DNA from: Pantoea piersonii
Lineage (GTDB): Bacteria > Pseudomonadota > Gammaproteobacteria > Enterobacterales > Enterobacteriaceae
Direction of reading: 5' to 3'
NCBI RefSeq assembly: GCF_003612015.1
Contig: NZ_RARB01000002.1
Coordinates: forward strand, 124,001-188,000
Length of the DNA: 64,000 bases
Both the position numbers and the translations under genes were made by a program. Below, in pieces: positions 1-8,496 of the stretch. The first letter of the stretch is position 1, and every line of letters begins with the position of its first letter. The notes below the pieces were generated by a model, which was not told the origin of the DNA, ran no database searches, and worked only from the letters and a program-made list of their open reading frames with translations.

Positions 1-1066
1 AGCAGGTTCTGCAAGCGCAGCGGAAATTTACAACAAAGACGGCAACAAATTAGACCTGTTTGGTAAAGTCGACGGTCTGCACTATTTCTCAGATAACGAC
101 GGTAATGACGGCGATCAGTCTTACCTGCGCTTCGGTTTTAAAGGCGAAACCCAGATCTCCAACGAGCTGACCGGCTACGGCCAGTGGGAGTATCAGGCGG
201 CGCTGAACACGGCGGAAAGCGAAGGCACCGCTGACAGCTATACCCGCGTTGGCTTCGCCGGTATCAAGTTCGGCGATGCGGGCTCATTCGACTACGGCCG
301 TAACTACGGCGTAGCTTACGATATCGGTGCCTGGACCGACGTCCTGCCGGAGTTCGGCGGCGACACCTACGGCGCGGACAACTTTATGTTCCAGCGCAGC
401 AACGGTCTGGCAACCTACCGTAACTCTAACTTCTTTGGTCTGGTGGACGGCTGGAACTTCGCCGTTCAGTATCAGGGCAAAAACGACAACCCGAGCCGCG
501 AAACCTCTGGTCGTAGCGTGCTGGGCGAGAACGGCGACGGCTGGGGCCTGAGCACCACCTACGATCTGGGCTCCGGCTTCGGTATCGGCGCGGCGATGTT
601 CGAGTCTGACCGCACCAACAACCAGAACGGCGCAGCGCCAGGCATCCTGGGCCGCGGCGACAAGGCGGAAGTCTACACTGGCGGCCTGAAGTATGACGCC
701 AACAATATCTACCTGGCGGCGATGTATAGCCGTTCCTACAACGCGACGCGCTTTGGATCCACGAGCGACACGGCGTACGGTTTCGCCGACAAAGCGGATA
801 ACTGGGAGCTGGTGGCGCAGTATCAGTTCGATTTCGGCCTGCGTCCGTCTCTGGCGTTCGTTACCTCACGCGGCACCGACGTGCAGAACTGGGGCAAACA
901 GAACCTGAAAAAATATGTTGATGTAGGTGCGACCTATTACTTCAACAAAAACATGTCGACCTACGTTGATTACCAGATCAACCTGCTGGACGACAACGCC
1001 TTCACCGACGCTGCCGGTATCAATACCGACGATATCGTCGCGCTGGGTCTGGTTTATCAGTTCTAA
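1..1066 (+). CDS. ompC: OmpC/OmpF-type general porin, 5' end cut by the window
   Basis: Trimeric outer-membrane beta-barrel porin for small hydrophilic solutes. The reading frame is open from base 2 and begins inside the signal peptide: the residues AGSASA precede the mature start [19 protein letters not shown], typical of enterobacterial porins. The mature chain is 348 residues, normal for the family. The constriction-loop motif PEFGG lies near residues 108-112 and the protein ends LGLVYQF with the terminal aromatic residue needed for BAM recognition. The position next to apbE matches E. coli ompC, so OmpC is preferred over OmpF or PhoE, but the three are hard to separate by sequence alone. 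The promoter and start codon lie outside the window. Confidence 0.9.
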   Translation, partial: AGSASAAEIYNKDGNKLDLFGKVDGLHYFSDNDGNDGDQSYLRFGFKGETQISNELTGYGQWEYQAALNTAESEGTADSYTRVGFAGIKFGDAGSFDYGRNYGVAYDIGAWTDVLPEFGGDTYGADNFMFQRSNGLATYRNSNFFGLVDGWNFAVQYQGKNDNPSRETSGRSVLGENGDGWGLSTTYDLGSGFGIGAAMFESDRTNNQNGAAPGILGRGDKAEVYTGGLKYDANNIYLAAMYSRSYNATRFGSTSDTAYGFADKADNWELVAQYQFDFGLRPSLAFVTSRGTDVQNWGKQNLKKYVDVGATYYFNKNMSTYVDYQINLLDDNAFTDAAGINTDDIVALGLVYQF

Positions 1067-1091
1067 ACCCGCCAGGAGCGTAGCCTGCGGG

Positions 1092-1655
1092 CTACGCTCC
1101 CGTTTGCAGAATTGCCGCCAGCGCGGCCGCTAAATCCGCCGTCACCGCCTCCGCCTCTTCTCCCAGCTGTACCTGCACAATCGCGCCTTCCGCCAGCAAC
1201 ATGATCTGTCCGGTTTTGCATCGCTCTTCTGGCGCCAGCCGCCGTGCAATGGCGTCCGCCATTTCTCGCTTATGCCGTCGAATCCGCTCGCTAATATCGG
1301 GCAGGCTATCACCCAGCTCTGCGCTGGCGTTAATAAAGGCGCAGCCGCGATAGTCCTCTTCATCAAACCAGCTTTTCAGCGCGGCGGGCAGGGCATGCTG
1401 CAACAGCGGCATCTGCGCCAGCGCCTGCTGAAATCCCTGCATCCAGCGCTGATGACGCAGATCCAGCACCGTAGCGATAAGCTGGTTTTTCGCCGGGAAA
1501 TGGCGATAGAAAGTCACTTTGGTTACGCCAGCCTCCGCAATCACTTTGTCGATGCCGGTGGCGCGAATACCTTGCTGATAAAAGAGCCGCTGCGCCGTGG
1601 TCAGAATACGGTCTCGGGCAGAGGCGTCAGGATCGAAAAGGAGCGGAGCGAGCAT
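1092..1655 (-). CDS. TetR/AcrR family transcriptional repressor
   Basis: A 187-residue regulator with an N-terminal TetR helix-turn-helix: ARDRILTTAQRLFYQQGIRATG is followed by the recognition part AEAGVTKVTFYRHFPAKNQL. The C-terminal ligand-binding half has no recognisable specificity. I chose the ATG at 1655 (MLAPLLFDPDAS); the frame stays open for 19 more codons upstream, but that stretch runs into an operator-like palindrome. It is transcribed divergently from the DUF1348 gene at 1759, and two copies of an identical inverted repeat sit between them. I infer that it represses itself and that gene. The inducer is unknown. Confidence 0.88.
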   Translation of the reverse strand: MLAPLLFDPDASARDRILTTAQRLFYQQGIRATGIDKVIAEAGVTKVTFYRHFPAKNQLIATVLDLRHQRWMQGFQQALAQMPLLQHALPAALKSWFDEEDYRGCAFINASAELGDSLPDISERIRRHKREMADAIARRLAPEERCKTGQIMLLAEGAIVQVQLGEEAEAVTADLAAALAAILQTGA

Positions 1656-1675
1656 AATCAGACCTGCGTTTTTTA

Positions 1676-1693
1676 GTAGACAGAATTGTCTAC
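1676..1693. promoter_or_regulatory. TetR-type operator copy 1
   Basis: Perfect inverted repeat GTAGACA-N4-TGTCTAC just upstream of the TetR gene start. The same arms recur 37 bp away at 1713-1730. Position and symmetry suit the binding site of the adjacent TetR protein; that assignment is inferred. Confidence 0.75.
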
Positions 1694-1712
1694 ATGCAGC
1701 AGAGTAAAGCAA

Positions 1713-1730
1713 GTAGACAAACCTGTCTAC
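1713..1730. promoter_or_regulatory. TetR-type operator copy 2
   Basis: Second perfect copy of GTAGACA-N4-TGTCTAC, 17 bp before the AGGAG ribosome binding site of the DUF1348 gene. Together with copy 1 it gives each divergent gene its own operator. Confidence 0.75.
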
Positions 1731-1758
1731 CGACTGACTTTAACCACAGGAGATGACA

Positions 1759-2214
1759 ATGCTGCTTCCTCCGTTTAGCGAACAGAGTGCAATACAAAAA
1801 GTACGTATGGCGGAAGATGCCTGGAACAGCCGCGATCCACAGCGGGTATCACAGGTTTACAGCCTGGAGACGCGCTGGCGCAATCGCAGCGAAAATGTGC
1901 AGGGGCGCGACGCGGTGGTGGCGTTTCTCAGCCGCAAGTGGGCGAAAGAGCTCGATTACCGTCTGATCAAAGAGCTGTGGGCGTGGCATGAGGATCGGCT
2001 GGCGGTACGCTTTGCCTATGAATGGCATGATGACAGCGGCAACTGGTTTCGCAGCTACGGCAATGAAAACTGGCGCTTCGGCGCGGATGGCCTGATGATC
2101 GAGCGTTTTGCCTGCATTAACGATCTGCCGATTACGGCCAGCGAACGCCGTTTCCACTGGCCGCTCGGCAGGCGCCCGGACAACCATCCGGGGCTTAGCG
2201 AGCTGGGCATGTAA
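1759..2214 (+). CDS. DUF1348 family protein (NTF2-like fold)
   Basis: A 151-residue cytosolic protein of the DUF1348 family, related to SnoaL/NTF2-like folds. Characteristic stretches are [20 protein letters not shown] near the N-terminus, a central [18 protein letters not shown] and [10 protein letters not shown]. No catalytic role is established for the family. I chose the second of two in-frame ATGs (1759) because AGGAG at 1748-1752 leaves it a normal 6-nt spacing; the ATG at 1753 would abut the Shine-Dalgarno sequence. It is divergent from the TetR gene with two shared-type operators, so it is probably induced when the TetR ligand is present. Confidence 0.85.
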   Translation: MLLPPFSEQSAIQKVRMAEDAWNSRDPQRVSQVYSLETRWRNRSENVQGRDAVVAFLSRKWAKELDYRLIKELWAWHEDRLAVRFAYEWHDDSGNWFRSYGNENWRFGADGLMIERFACINDLPITASERRFHWPLGRRPDNHPGLSELGM

Positions 2215-2364
2215 TTACGACTGCGGTGTGCGCCTGCGCCTTGCCGCCTGTTTTTTCTCAGGCTGCGGCGGCACGCTGCCTTCAAATCCTGTTCCTGCCA
2301 GAGTAAACGCGGAAAAACTCAGCCACTGTTGCCATTGGCTGAACGTTGACGATGATTTACGCAT
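2215..2364 (-). CDS. Candidate 49-residue small protein
   Basis: Short frame beginning MRKSSSTFSQWQQWLSFSAF and ending in a basic tail rich in R and K (KKQAARRRRTPQ). A GGGAGG Shine-Dalgarno sequence sits 6-7 nt before the ATG. Its stop codon immediately follows the stop of the convergent DUF1348 gene without overlap. A mildly hydrophobic middle (WLSFSAFTLAGTGF) followed by a polybasic end could suggest membrane association. I do not recognise a family. Support comes only from the ribosome binding site and an intact frame in otherwise empty DNA. Confidence 0.45.
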   Translation of the reverse strand: MRKSSSTFSQWQQWLSFSAFTLAGTGFEGSVPPQPEKKQAARRRRTPQS

Positions 2365-2489
2365 GCTGCACCTCCCGGAAATAAACCCGGTCTAAACAGT
2401 GCAGCATTCATGCCAGCTCGATCGCTCTCACAGCCACGGATTACCCGCATACTTTGCTACACTGCCGCAGCATTTTGGTGCAGCTCTGC

Positions 2490-2603
2490 TCAACGCTGGC
2501 GCGCCGCGCCCCATGCGAGCCGTTTTTGACGCCGCTGTTGCAGCAGCTTGATGATGCTGAAAATAAATACGCCGCCAGCGATGGCGAGAATCAGATAGAT
2601 CAT
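2490..2603 (-). CDS. Candidate 37-residue single-span membrane protein
   Basis: Short frame starting MIYLILAIAGGVFIFSIIKL, a clear single transmembrane helix, followed by a basic cytoplasmic tail (QQRRQKRLAWGAARQR). The ATG at 2603 has a near-perfect AGGAGG with 5-nt spacing. Hydrophobic helix plus positive tail is the usual form of small regulatory inner-membrane proteins of enterobacteria. It lies upstream of, and on the same strand as, the 49-residue candidate, with 125 bp between. No family recognised. Confidence 0.55.
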   Translation of the reverse strand: MIYLILAIAGGVFIFSIIKLLQQRRQKRLAWGAARQR

Positions 2604-2740
2604 AGGAGCCTCCTGTTATCAGCCGGGACAGCACCACAGGGTGTGCCAGGCTGCGCGGGTTTACAAGCCGCTTTTGGTTACTTTACTGACTAGTTATGCT
2701 TTGTTTCGGGCTGGAATATAGCGTTACAGATGAGAGAAGA

Positions 2741-3772
2741 ATGCGATACTGGAATATTCTGCTAATGACAGCGGCGATCTGCGCCCTGAGCGCCTGTGAT
2801 AAGGCGACGCCGCAGCAGGCGATGGTGCTGGAAGGCAAAACCATGGGGACGGTGTGGCGTGTATCGCTGGCGGGCGTTGACGCCGCTCGCAAAGCGGGAT
2901 TGCAGCAGGCGATCCAGCAGCAGCTTGACGCGGACGACCAGGCGCTTTCAACCTGGAAACCTGATTCAGTGCTGTCGCGCTTTAACCGCTATCAGGGGAG
3001 CGCGCCGCAGCCGGTTAGCGCCGACATGGCGGATATCGTGACTGAGGCGCTGCGTATCGGCGCGAAAACCGGCGGCGCGATGGATATTACCGTGGGGCCG
3101 CTGGTGAATCTCTGGGGCTTCGGTCCGGCAAAACAGCCTGCTCACAGCCCAACGGAGGCTGAAATTGCCGCAGCGAAAGCGCTAACTGGCTTGCAGCACC
3201 TGCGCGTGATCGAGTCGGTAGAAGGGCAGTGGCTGCAGAAAGATCTGCCCGGACTCTATGTCGATCTCTCTACGATGGGCGAAGGCTACGCGACCGATCA
3301 CCTGGCGCGGCTGATGGAGCGCGAAGGGATCAATAATTATCTGGTTTCGGTAGGCGGGGCGGTATTGAGCCGCGGCCAGAATGCTCAGGGACAGAGCTGG
3401 CGCGTGGCAATTCAGAAGCCCACCGACAGCGAGAACGCCGTACAGGCGCGCGTCGATTTGCAGGGACACGGCATCAGCACATCCGGCAGCTATCGCAACT
3501 ATTATGAACTGGATGGCAAACGCATTTCGCACGTCATCGATCCGGCGACTGGCCGTCCCATCGAGCATAAGCTGGTCTCTGCCACGGTTATCGCCACGAC
3601 GGCGCTGGAGGCGGACGGCTGGGATACCGGACTGATGGTGCTGGGCAGCGAGAAGGCGAAAGCGCTGGCGCTGCAGCAGCATCTGGCGGTCTACCTGATC
3701 AGTAAAGAGGGCGATAAATTCGTCAGCTGGATGTCGCCGCAGTTTGCTGCCTTTGTGATCGACAGCGAATAA
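2741..3772 (+). CDS. apbE: FAD:protein FMN transferase, lipoprotein (ApbE/Ftp)
   Basis: Transfers FMN from FAD to a Thr/Ser side chain of target flavoproteins, on the periplasmic side of the inner membrane. The start at 2741 (MRYWNILLMTAAICALSAC) gives 343 residues with a lipoprotein signal and lipobox LSAC; an upstream in-frame ATG at 2696 would destroy the signal architecture. Family motifs visible are GKTMGT, the Asp/Thr-rich DITVGPLVNLWGFGP, VDLSTMGEGYATD, SGSYRNYYELDGKRISHVIDPATG and the late TTALEADGWDTGLMVLG. It sits between the porin region and alkB, as in E. coli apart from ada, which is absent. alkB follows after 17 bp, suggesting co-transcription. Confidence 0.95.
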   Translation: MRYWNILLMTAAICALSACDKATPQQAMVLEGKTMGTVWRVSLAGVDAARKAGLQQAIQQQLDADDQALSTWKPDSVLSRFNRYQGSAPQPVSADMADIVTEALRIGAKTGGAMDITVGPLVNLWGFGPAKQPAHSPTEAEIAAAKALTGLQHLRVIESVEGQWLQKDLPGLYVDLSTMGEGYATDHLARLMEREGINNYLVSVGGAVLSRGQNAQGQSWRVAIQKPTDSENAVQARVDLQGHGISTSGSYRNYYELDGKRISHVIDPATGRPIEHKLVSATVIATTALEADGWDTGLMVLGSEKAKALALQQHLAVYLISKEGDKFVSWMSPQFAAFVIDSE

Positions 3773-3789
3773 AAGCGCAAGGGGGAATA

Positions 3790-4431
3790 ATGCTTGACCT
3801 GTTTAGCGAAGAAGCGCCGTGGCAGGAGCCGCTGGCTGACGGCGCGGTGATCCTGCGACGTCGCGCGCGTGAAGAAGCGCCAGCCCTAATGGCGGCGATC
3901 CTGGCGGTAGCGCAGCAGAACCCGTTTTATCATCGCATCACGCCAGGCGGCCACCGCATGTCGGTGGCGATGACTAACTGCGGCGATTTCGGCTGGTCGA
4001 GCGACTCGCGCGGCTATCAGTACACCGAACAGGACCGCGAGAGTGGCCGCAAGTGGCCGCCAATGCCGCCGCTGTTTCGTCAGCTGGCGCTCGACTGCGC
4101 GCGCGAGGCGGGATTTCCGCACTTTAATCCCGACGCCTGCCTGATAAACCGCTACGAGCCTGGCGCAAAGCTGTCGCTGCATCAGGACAAAGATGAGAAG
4201 GATCTGCATCAGCCGATCGTATCGGTTTCGCTGGGACTACCGGCGGTGTTTCAGTTCGGCGGTTTCGCGCGCGGCGACGCCACCCAGCGCGTGCTGCTGG
4301 AGCATGGCGACGTGGTGGTATGGGGTGGGCCGTCGCGCCTGCGTTATCACGGTATTTTACCGCTCAAGCCTGGCGACCATCCGCTTGCTGGCGCGTTCCG
4401 CTACAACCTGACCTTCCGCCGCGCCTTCTGA
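3790..4431 (+). CDS. alkB: DNA oxidative demethylase AlkB
   Basis: Fe(II)/2-oxoglutarate dioxygenase that reverses 1-methyladenine and 3-methylcytosine damage. At 213 residues it has the full catalytic set at the same numbers as the E. coli enzyme: iron ligands His131 and Asp133 (LSLHQDKDEKD) and His187 (RLRYHGI), and 2-oxoglutarate-binding Arg204 and Arg210 in RYNLTFR. A purine-rich GGGGG precedes the ATG. In E. coli alkB is coupled to ada; here ada is missing and alkB directly follows apbE, so its control by the adaptive response may differ. Confidence 0.97.
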   Translation: MLDLFSEEAPWQEPLADGAVILRRRAREEAPALMAAILAVAQQNPFYHRITPGGHRMSVAMTNCGDFGWSSDSRGYQYTEQDRESGRKWPPMPPLFRQLALDCAREAGFPHFNPDACLINRYEPGAKLSLHQDKDEKDLHQPIVSVSLGLPAVFQFGGFARGDATQRVLLEHGDVVVWGGPSRLRYHGILPLKPGDHPLAGAFRYNLTFRRAF

Positions 4432-4515
4432 GCGCGGCGTTGTTGCGAATAACTATTGCTATCATTCCGCATCGCTTTAAACTGCTGGCTGCTTTCCTGA
4501 CTGCTGGACTTATTT

Positions 4516-6186
4516 ATGGCGTTGCTCAAGGTTGTTTTTCGCCAGTTTCGCTGGCCTTTTATCGGTGTCATCCTGCTGACGCTGCTCAGCGCCGTGCTCG
4601 GCATCGCCATGATCGCCTATATCAACAGCGAAATGATCTCGGCCATCAATACCTCTTTCTCCGTGCTGCCTGGCTTTTTGCTGCAGCTGGTGTTGCTGAT
4701 GGCGGTGACGCTCGCCGCGCAGCTGGCGCTGACGCTGCTGGGGCACCAGTTTGTCTGGCGGCTGCGCGGCGAATTTATTAAGCGCATTCTTGATACCCGC
4801 GTCGAACGGCTGGAGCAGATCGGCAACGCGCAGCTGCTGGCCGGGCTGACCAGCGATATTCGCGCGATTACGATCGCCTTTGTCCGTCTGCCGGAGCTGA
4901 TTCAGGGCATCATCATTACGCTGGGCTCCGCTCTCTATCTCGCCTGGCTGTCGCCGAAAATGCTGATGGTCTCCAGCCTGTGGATGGCGATCACACTGGT
5001 GGGCGGCTGGCTGCTGGTGTCGCGCGTTTATCGCCATATGGCGAAACTGCGCGAGGTTGAAGATGATCTCTACCGTGATTTCCAGACGGTGACGGAAGGG
5101 CGCAAAGAGCTGCATCTTAACCGCGAGCGCGCCCAGCTGATCTACGAGACCGTTTATCAGGAGGACGCGAAAGCTTATCGTCACCATATTGTGCGCGCCG
5201 ACACCTACCATCTCAGCGCGGTGAACTGGTCAAACATCATGACGCTCGGCGCCATCGGCATGGTGTTTTTTATGGCGAACAGTCTTGGCTGGGCGAACAC
5301 CGCGGTGGCGGCAACCTTCTCACTGACGCTGCTGTTCCTGCGCACGCCGTTGCTGTCGGCGGTTGGCGCGCTGCCGACGCTGCTCAGCGCGCAGGTGGCG
5401 TTTCGCAAGCTTAATGCCTTTGACCTTGCACCTTACCAGGAGGGCTTCCATACGCTGCCGCCGCTGGCGGAGTGGCGCACGCTGGAACTGCGCGACGTCA
5501 GGTTCCACTACGGGAAAAACGGCTTTGAAGTTGGGCCAATCAACCTGACGCTGCGGCGCGGCGAGCTGGTGTTTCTGATTGGCGGCAACGGCAGCGGCAA
5601 GTCGACGCTGGCGATGCTGCTGACGGGCCTCTACCAGCCGCACGCCGGCACGCTGCTGCTGGATGGCAAGCCGATCGGCGCGGAAGCGCTTGACCACTGG
5701 CGCAAGCATTTCTCCGCCGTGTTTACCGATGTGCACCTGTTCGACAGGCTGATTGGCCGGGAGGGCGTGCCCGCTAACCCTAAACTGGTACAGGCCTGGC
5801 TTGAGCGTCTGAAAATGCAGGACAAGCTGAAAATCGAAGGCAACAAAATACTCAACCTGCAGCTGTCGAAAGGGCAGAGTAAGCGAGTGGCGCTGCTGCT
5901 GGCGGCGGCTGAGGAGCGCGACGTGCTGCTGCTGGACGAATGGGCGGCGGATCAGGACCCCCATTTCCGGCGTGTCTTCTATCGTGAGCTGCTGCCCTGG
6001 CTGCAGGCGTCAGGCAAAACCGTGTTCGCTATCAGCCACGACGACCACTATTTTATCCATGCCGACCGGCTGCTTGAAATGCGCGAAGGCAAACTCAGCG
6101 AGCTGACCGGACGCGAGCGTGAAATGGCGACGCTGGATGCGGTACAGCGCACCGATCTGTCTTATCCGCAAAATGAGAAAGCTTAG
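4516..6186 (+). CDS. yojI: ABC exporter YojI (microcin J25 efflux type)
   Basis: A 556-residue half-transporter of the SyrD/PvdE class with a fused membrane domain (about residues 10-300, six helices) and C-terminal ATPase. Walker [10 protein letters not shown] lies near residue 357, the signature LSKGQSKR near 452, and Walker [14 protein letters not shown] near 470; the Glu-Trp-Ala-Ala form is typical of this subfamily. E. coli YojI exports microcin J25 together with TolC; the natural substrate here is not known. No good Shine-Dalgarno sequence is seen before the ATG. An intrinsic terminator follows. Confidence 0.93.
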   Translation: MALLKVVFRQFRWPFIGVILLTLLSAVLGIAMIAYINSEMISAINTSFSVLPGFLLQLVLLMAVTLAAQLALTLLGHQFVWRLRGEFIKRILDTRVERLEQIGNAQLLAGLTSDIRAITIAFVRLPELIQGIIITLGSALYLAWLSPKMLMVSSLWMAITLVGGWLLVSRVYRHMAKLREVEDDLYRDFQTVTEGRKELHLNRERAQLIYETVYQEDAKAYRHHIVRADTYHLSAVNWSNIMTLGAIGMVFFMANSLGWANTAVAATFSLTLLFLRTPLLSAVGALPTLLSAQVAFRKLNAFDLAPYQEGFHTLPPLAEWRTLELRDVRFHYGKNGFEVGPINLTLRRGELVFLIGGNGSGKSTLAMLLTGLYQPHAGTLLLDGKPIGAEALDHWRKHFSAVFTDVHLFDRLIGREGVPANPKLVQAWLERLKMQDKLKIEGNKILNLQLSKGQSKRVALLLAAAEERDVLLLDEWAADQDPHFRRVFYRELLPWLQASGKTVFAISHDDHYFIHADRLLEMREGKLSELTGREREMATLDAVQRTDLSYPQNEKA

Positions 6187-6291
6187 CGTAAAGGGTTAGT
6201 GGCGGGGTTGCTGGCGCTGGCGTTAAGCTGTGCCTCAGCAAAAACAGCCGTTTTTGCCTCCCTGGAATATTTTCTGTCGTCTTGTGTTTAT

Positions 6292-6326
6292 ACCGGCTTA
6301 GCCTCTCTTGCTAAGCCGGTTTTTTA
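6292..6326. terminator. Intrinsic terminator shared by yojI and the convergent PPTase gene
   Basis: A 10-bp perfect stem ACCGGCTTAG / CTAAGCCGGT with a 9-nt loop and a T6 tail on the plus strand. The stem's right arm contains the stop codon of the convergent transferase gene. Confidence 0.9.
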
Positions 6327-7048
6327 TTGCCCGTAAGCGGATGGACCAACAGCGTCAGCACCCGATCCGCCTCCAGCTGAAATTCCGCTTCCAGCCGCGT
6401 ACCCGCGGCGAAAGCCCGGCTAAAAGAGTCATTCAGACAGATTACCGCCTTGCCCGTTGTTAAATCGACCTCCTGCAGGCTCGCCTGATGAAAATCCATC
6501 GGCTGGTGCAGCTGCGGCCACAGCGCTTTGTACAGGCTCTCTTTCAGCGAAAAGAGCAGCGTCGCGGCCTGTGGAAAGGGCAGCGGCAGCACACGCAGTC
6601 GTGCGTTCTCTTCATCGCTCATCAGTACAGCAGCGGTTTCTTCGGCGGTGCGCTGGCTCATTGTCATTTCGATATCGACGCCAACACAGCACGGCTGCTG
6701 CGTAACGGCCAGCGCCACCGCGCCGTCGGTGTGCGACAGCGATGCCTGAATGCCCGGCGGCCAGACAGGGGAGCGATCGCTGTGGTTCCGCAGCAGAAAA
6801 TCAGAGATGCCAAAGCCGCGCATCACTTCGCGCGTCAGCCAGCGGCTGGCAAGGTACTCGGCACGACGTTTTTTCACCGCCCGGCGCAAAGCGGAAGGGA
6901 GAGGCAGGTTCCAGCGCACGCTGAGGTCGTCGTTATAGAGGTTTAGATCGAAGCGCGCCTGCGCCAGCACGTGATCGCCACGGTGCATATGGGAGGTATA
7001 AATAAAGCCGCCTTCGGGGGGCGGCAGGGAAATCATTTGAAGATTCAT
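6311..7048 (-). CDS. 4'-phosphopantetheinyl transferase, EntD/Sfp type
   Basis: Transfers the phosphopantetheine arm of CoA to carrier domains of siderophore, peptide or polyketide synthases. With the start at 7048 it has 245 residues. Motifs in order: SLSHTDG (103-109), GVDIEM (123-128, Mg-binding Asp and Glu) and FSLKESLYKAL (166-176), matching the EntD family. The frame is open upstream to 7132, but that would run into the next gene's end. No synthetase or siderophore genes lie within the window, so its carrier-protein partner must be elsewhere. The start is the least certain part, as no strong Shine-Dalgarno sequence is present. Confidence 0.88.
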   Translation of the reverse strand: MNLQMISLPPPEGGFIYTSHMHRGDHVLAQARFDLNLYNDDLSVRWNLPLPSALRRAVKKRRAEYLASRWLTREVMRGFGISDFLLRNHSDRSPVWPPGIQASLSHTDGAVALAVTQQPCCVGVDIEMTMSQRTAEETAAVLMSDEENARLRVLPLPFPQAATLLFSLKESLYKALWPQLHQPMDFHQASLQEVDLTTGKAVICLNDSFSRAFAAGTRLEAEFQLEADRVLTLLVHPLTGNKKPA

Positions 7049-7109
7049 GAGGTTCCACGGCAGCGCGCAAAAGGACATTAAAGCAGCCCACCATGGACGC
7101 GGCAACCGC

Positions 7110-7325
7110 TTAGTCGTTAGGCGGAATGGCAAAGCCCTTCACGGAAACCACGAAATGGTTGTGACCCTTGGTGATGCGCGCGCCGCGATCGCACCAGCGA
7201 GAGGCCAGCCGAAAAAAATCGTCGCTGCCGATATTGTAAGCCAGTTCCACTTTACTGACGCCTGAATGAAGCAGTTCTTCTGCATCCTGCAGGCTCTTCG
7301 CTTTGATAACCATTGTGATATCCAT
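7110..7325 (-). CDS. Conserved-looking 71-residue protein of unknown function
   Basis: Reads MDITMVIKAKSLQDAEELLH and continues VELAYNIGSDDFFRLASRWC, ending GFAIPPND. The mix of beta-type stretches (TMVIKAKS, HFVVSVKGF) and an amphipathic helix suggests a small alpha/beta fold. It is 61 bp upstream of the transferase gene on the same strand, so the two may be co-transcribed. The start could also be a GTG at 7355 or the ATG at 7313; none has a strong ribosome binding site. I do not recognise the family. Confidence 0.6.
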   Translation of the reverse strand: MDITMVIKAKSLQDAEELLHSGVSKVELAYNIGSDDFFRLASRWCDRGARITKGHNHFVVSVKGFAIPPND

Positions 7326-7517
7326 CCGAAATTCAGAGATCTTTAGATTAATCACTTTTTATGACAGTTTTGTTTCATTAGGGTTAAAAAGCGCGACGGC
7401 TTGCAATTTTTGTGAGACCGGTCAGGGATGATTGCACAGAGTAAGCAGCTGAAGGGCCTACAAATCCTTTACTCTCCTGGCAGTTACTCTGTTCATTTTC
7501 ATAGAGCGCAGCCATTA

Positions 7518-7541
7518 AAAAGGCCGCACATGGCGGCCTTA
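7518..7541 (-). terminator. Intrinsic terminator after the 25-codon gene
   Basis: Stem AAGGCCGC / GCGGCCTT around a short loop, with a T tract on the minus strand. It lies just beyond the stop codons of the small gene at 7550-7627. Confidence 0.75.
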
Positions 7542-7549
7542 GTGGGTTA

Positions 7550-7627
7550 CTACTTCTTATCCGGTTCAGGACGTTTATCGCCTGACTCCGGCGCGTTGTT
7601 TGGATCGTCTTTTTCAATGTAATGCAT
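7550..7627 (-). CDS. Candidate 25-residue hydrophilic protein
   Basis: Very short frame (MHYIEKDDPNNAPES..., ending PEPDKK) rich in Asp, Glu, Pro and Lys, likely disordered and soluble. The case for a real gene is its signals: AGAGGAGA 5 nt before the ATG, tandem TAG-TAA stops, and an intrinsic terminator 9 bp beyond. No homologous family recognised. Without a visible promoter this remains a prediction; a regulatory RNA occupying the same transcript is an alternative. Confidence 0.5.
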   Translation of the reverse strand: MHYIEKDDPNNAPESGDKRPEPDKK

Positions 7628-7989
7628 AAACTCTCCTCTTGTTACCCACACACAAAAGAGAGTATAGACCATGTTTCTGACCCGATGGTGGAAGGGGGCG
7701 GTTCAGGCCCGGCACGGCAGTAACAAAACGGGGCAGCAAAGAGTACAAGGCGGGTTGCAGATCATGTCTTTCTTTTGACGTAAAAGTGACATCAGAATTA
7801 ACCGGACAATAACTGCGCCAGTAGCAAAAATGTAATCGCCTTCTTTGCTTAATGAAAAGCAGGCCGCTTCAGATCATGGCAGTTGGCGTGTTGGAGCTAG
7901 CTGAGGGAACAAGCCGCGTCTGGTTTATCTGCATCGAAGGGTGGGAATGGTTAATAATTACGTTTGCGATACCATCACGGCATGTCGGC
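7628..7989. other. Gene-free stretch between the small gene and the hcp operon
   Basis: About 360 bp with no convincing frame, RNA gene or repeat in either strand. It marks the transition from backbone to the lower-GC accessory operon and may contain an old junction, but no direct repeat was recognised. Confidence 0.5.
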
Positions 7990-8475
7990 TCAGGCGGTAG
8001 GTCGCTCATTCCATGAATCATGAGCCAGCAGATTACCGTCCTTATACAGATGGGTTATTTTTTCGTAGTTCAGCGCGACTTCCTCCATATGACCTGTGCC
8101 CGGACAATCACGGGTGTCGTGCATCATGGGGCTGACCGAAATCACTTTAACCTTTTCCAGCGTGATTCGGTAATACTCCACTTCTTGCCCAGCGTAGTCG
8201 ATATGATAAAACCGAAACTCAGCTGTTTGAAGTGTCTGGCCCGTTGCTGCGGCCTTGAAAAGATACGGAGAGGCGCTATCAATTTCTTTAGTAAACTGGA
8301 AAGGCGAGTGCTGGCGTGTTCCCGTTACTCTTCCTGTCATCGGGTCCGTAGGAAGAGTTAAGCTATGGTGAAAACCTCGTAGCTCTATACTTCCTTCACG
8401 ATCCAGCACATCGGATGCCCCCTGGATAACTGAACCGCCGTCATCGGTCAAAAATAAGTGAACAGGTACGGCCAT
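7990..8475 (-). CDS. hcp: Hcp family type VI secretion tube protein (orphan)
   Basis: A 161-residue Hcp1-family protein (TssD), the hexameric ring that builds the inner tube of the type VI secretion system and is itself secreted, often carrying effectors. Family stretches include LRGFHHSLTLPTDPMTGRVTGTRQHSPFQFTKEID, then SPYLFKAAATGQTL, then EVEYYRITLEKVKVISVSPMMHD and GHMEEVALNYEKITHLY. AAGGAG precedes the ATG at good spacing. It is the last gene of a three-gene operon and no tss structural gene, VgrG or PAAR lies nearby, so it must use an apparatus encoded elsewhere. No C-terminal toxin extension is present. Confidence 0.92.
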   Translation of the reverse strand: MAVPVHLFLTDDGGSVIQGASDVLDREGSIELRGFHHSLTLPTDPMTGRVTGTRQHSPFQFTKEIDSASPYLFKAAATGQTLQTAEFRFYHIDYAGQEVEYYRITLEKVKVISVSPMMHDTRDCPGTGHMEEVALNYEKITHLYKDGNLLAHDSWNERPTA

Positions 8476-8496
8476 TTTAATGCTCCTTACTTGTGT

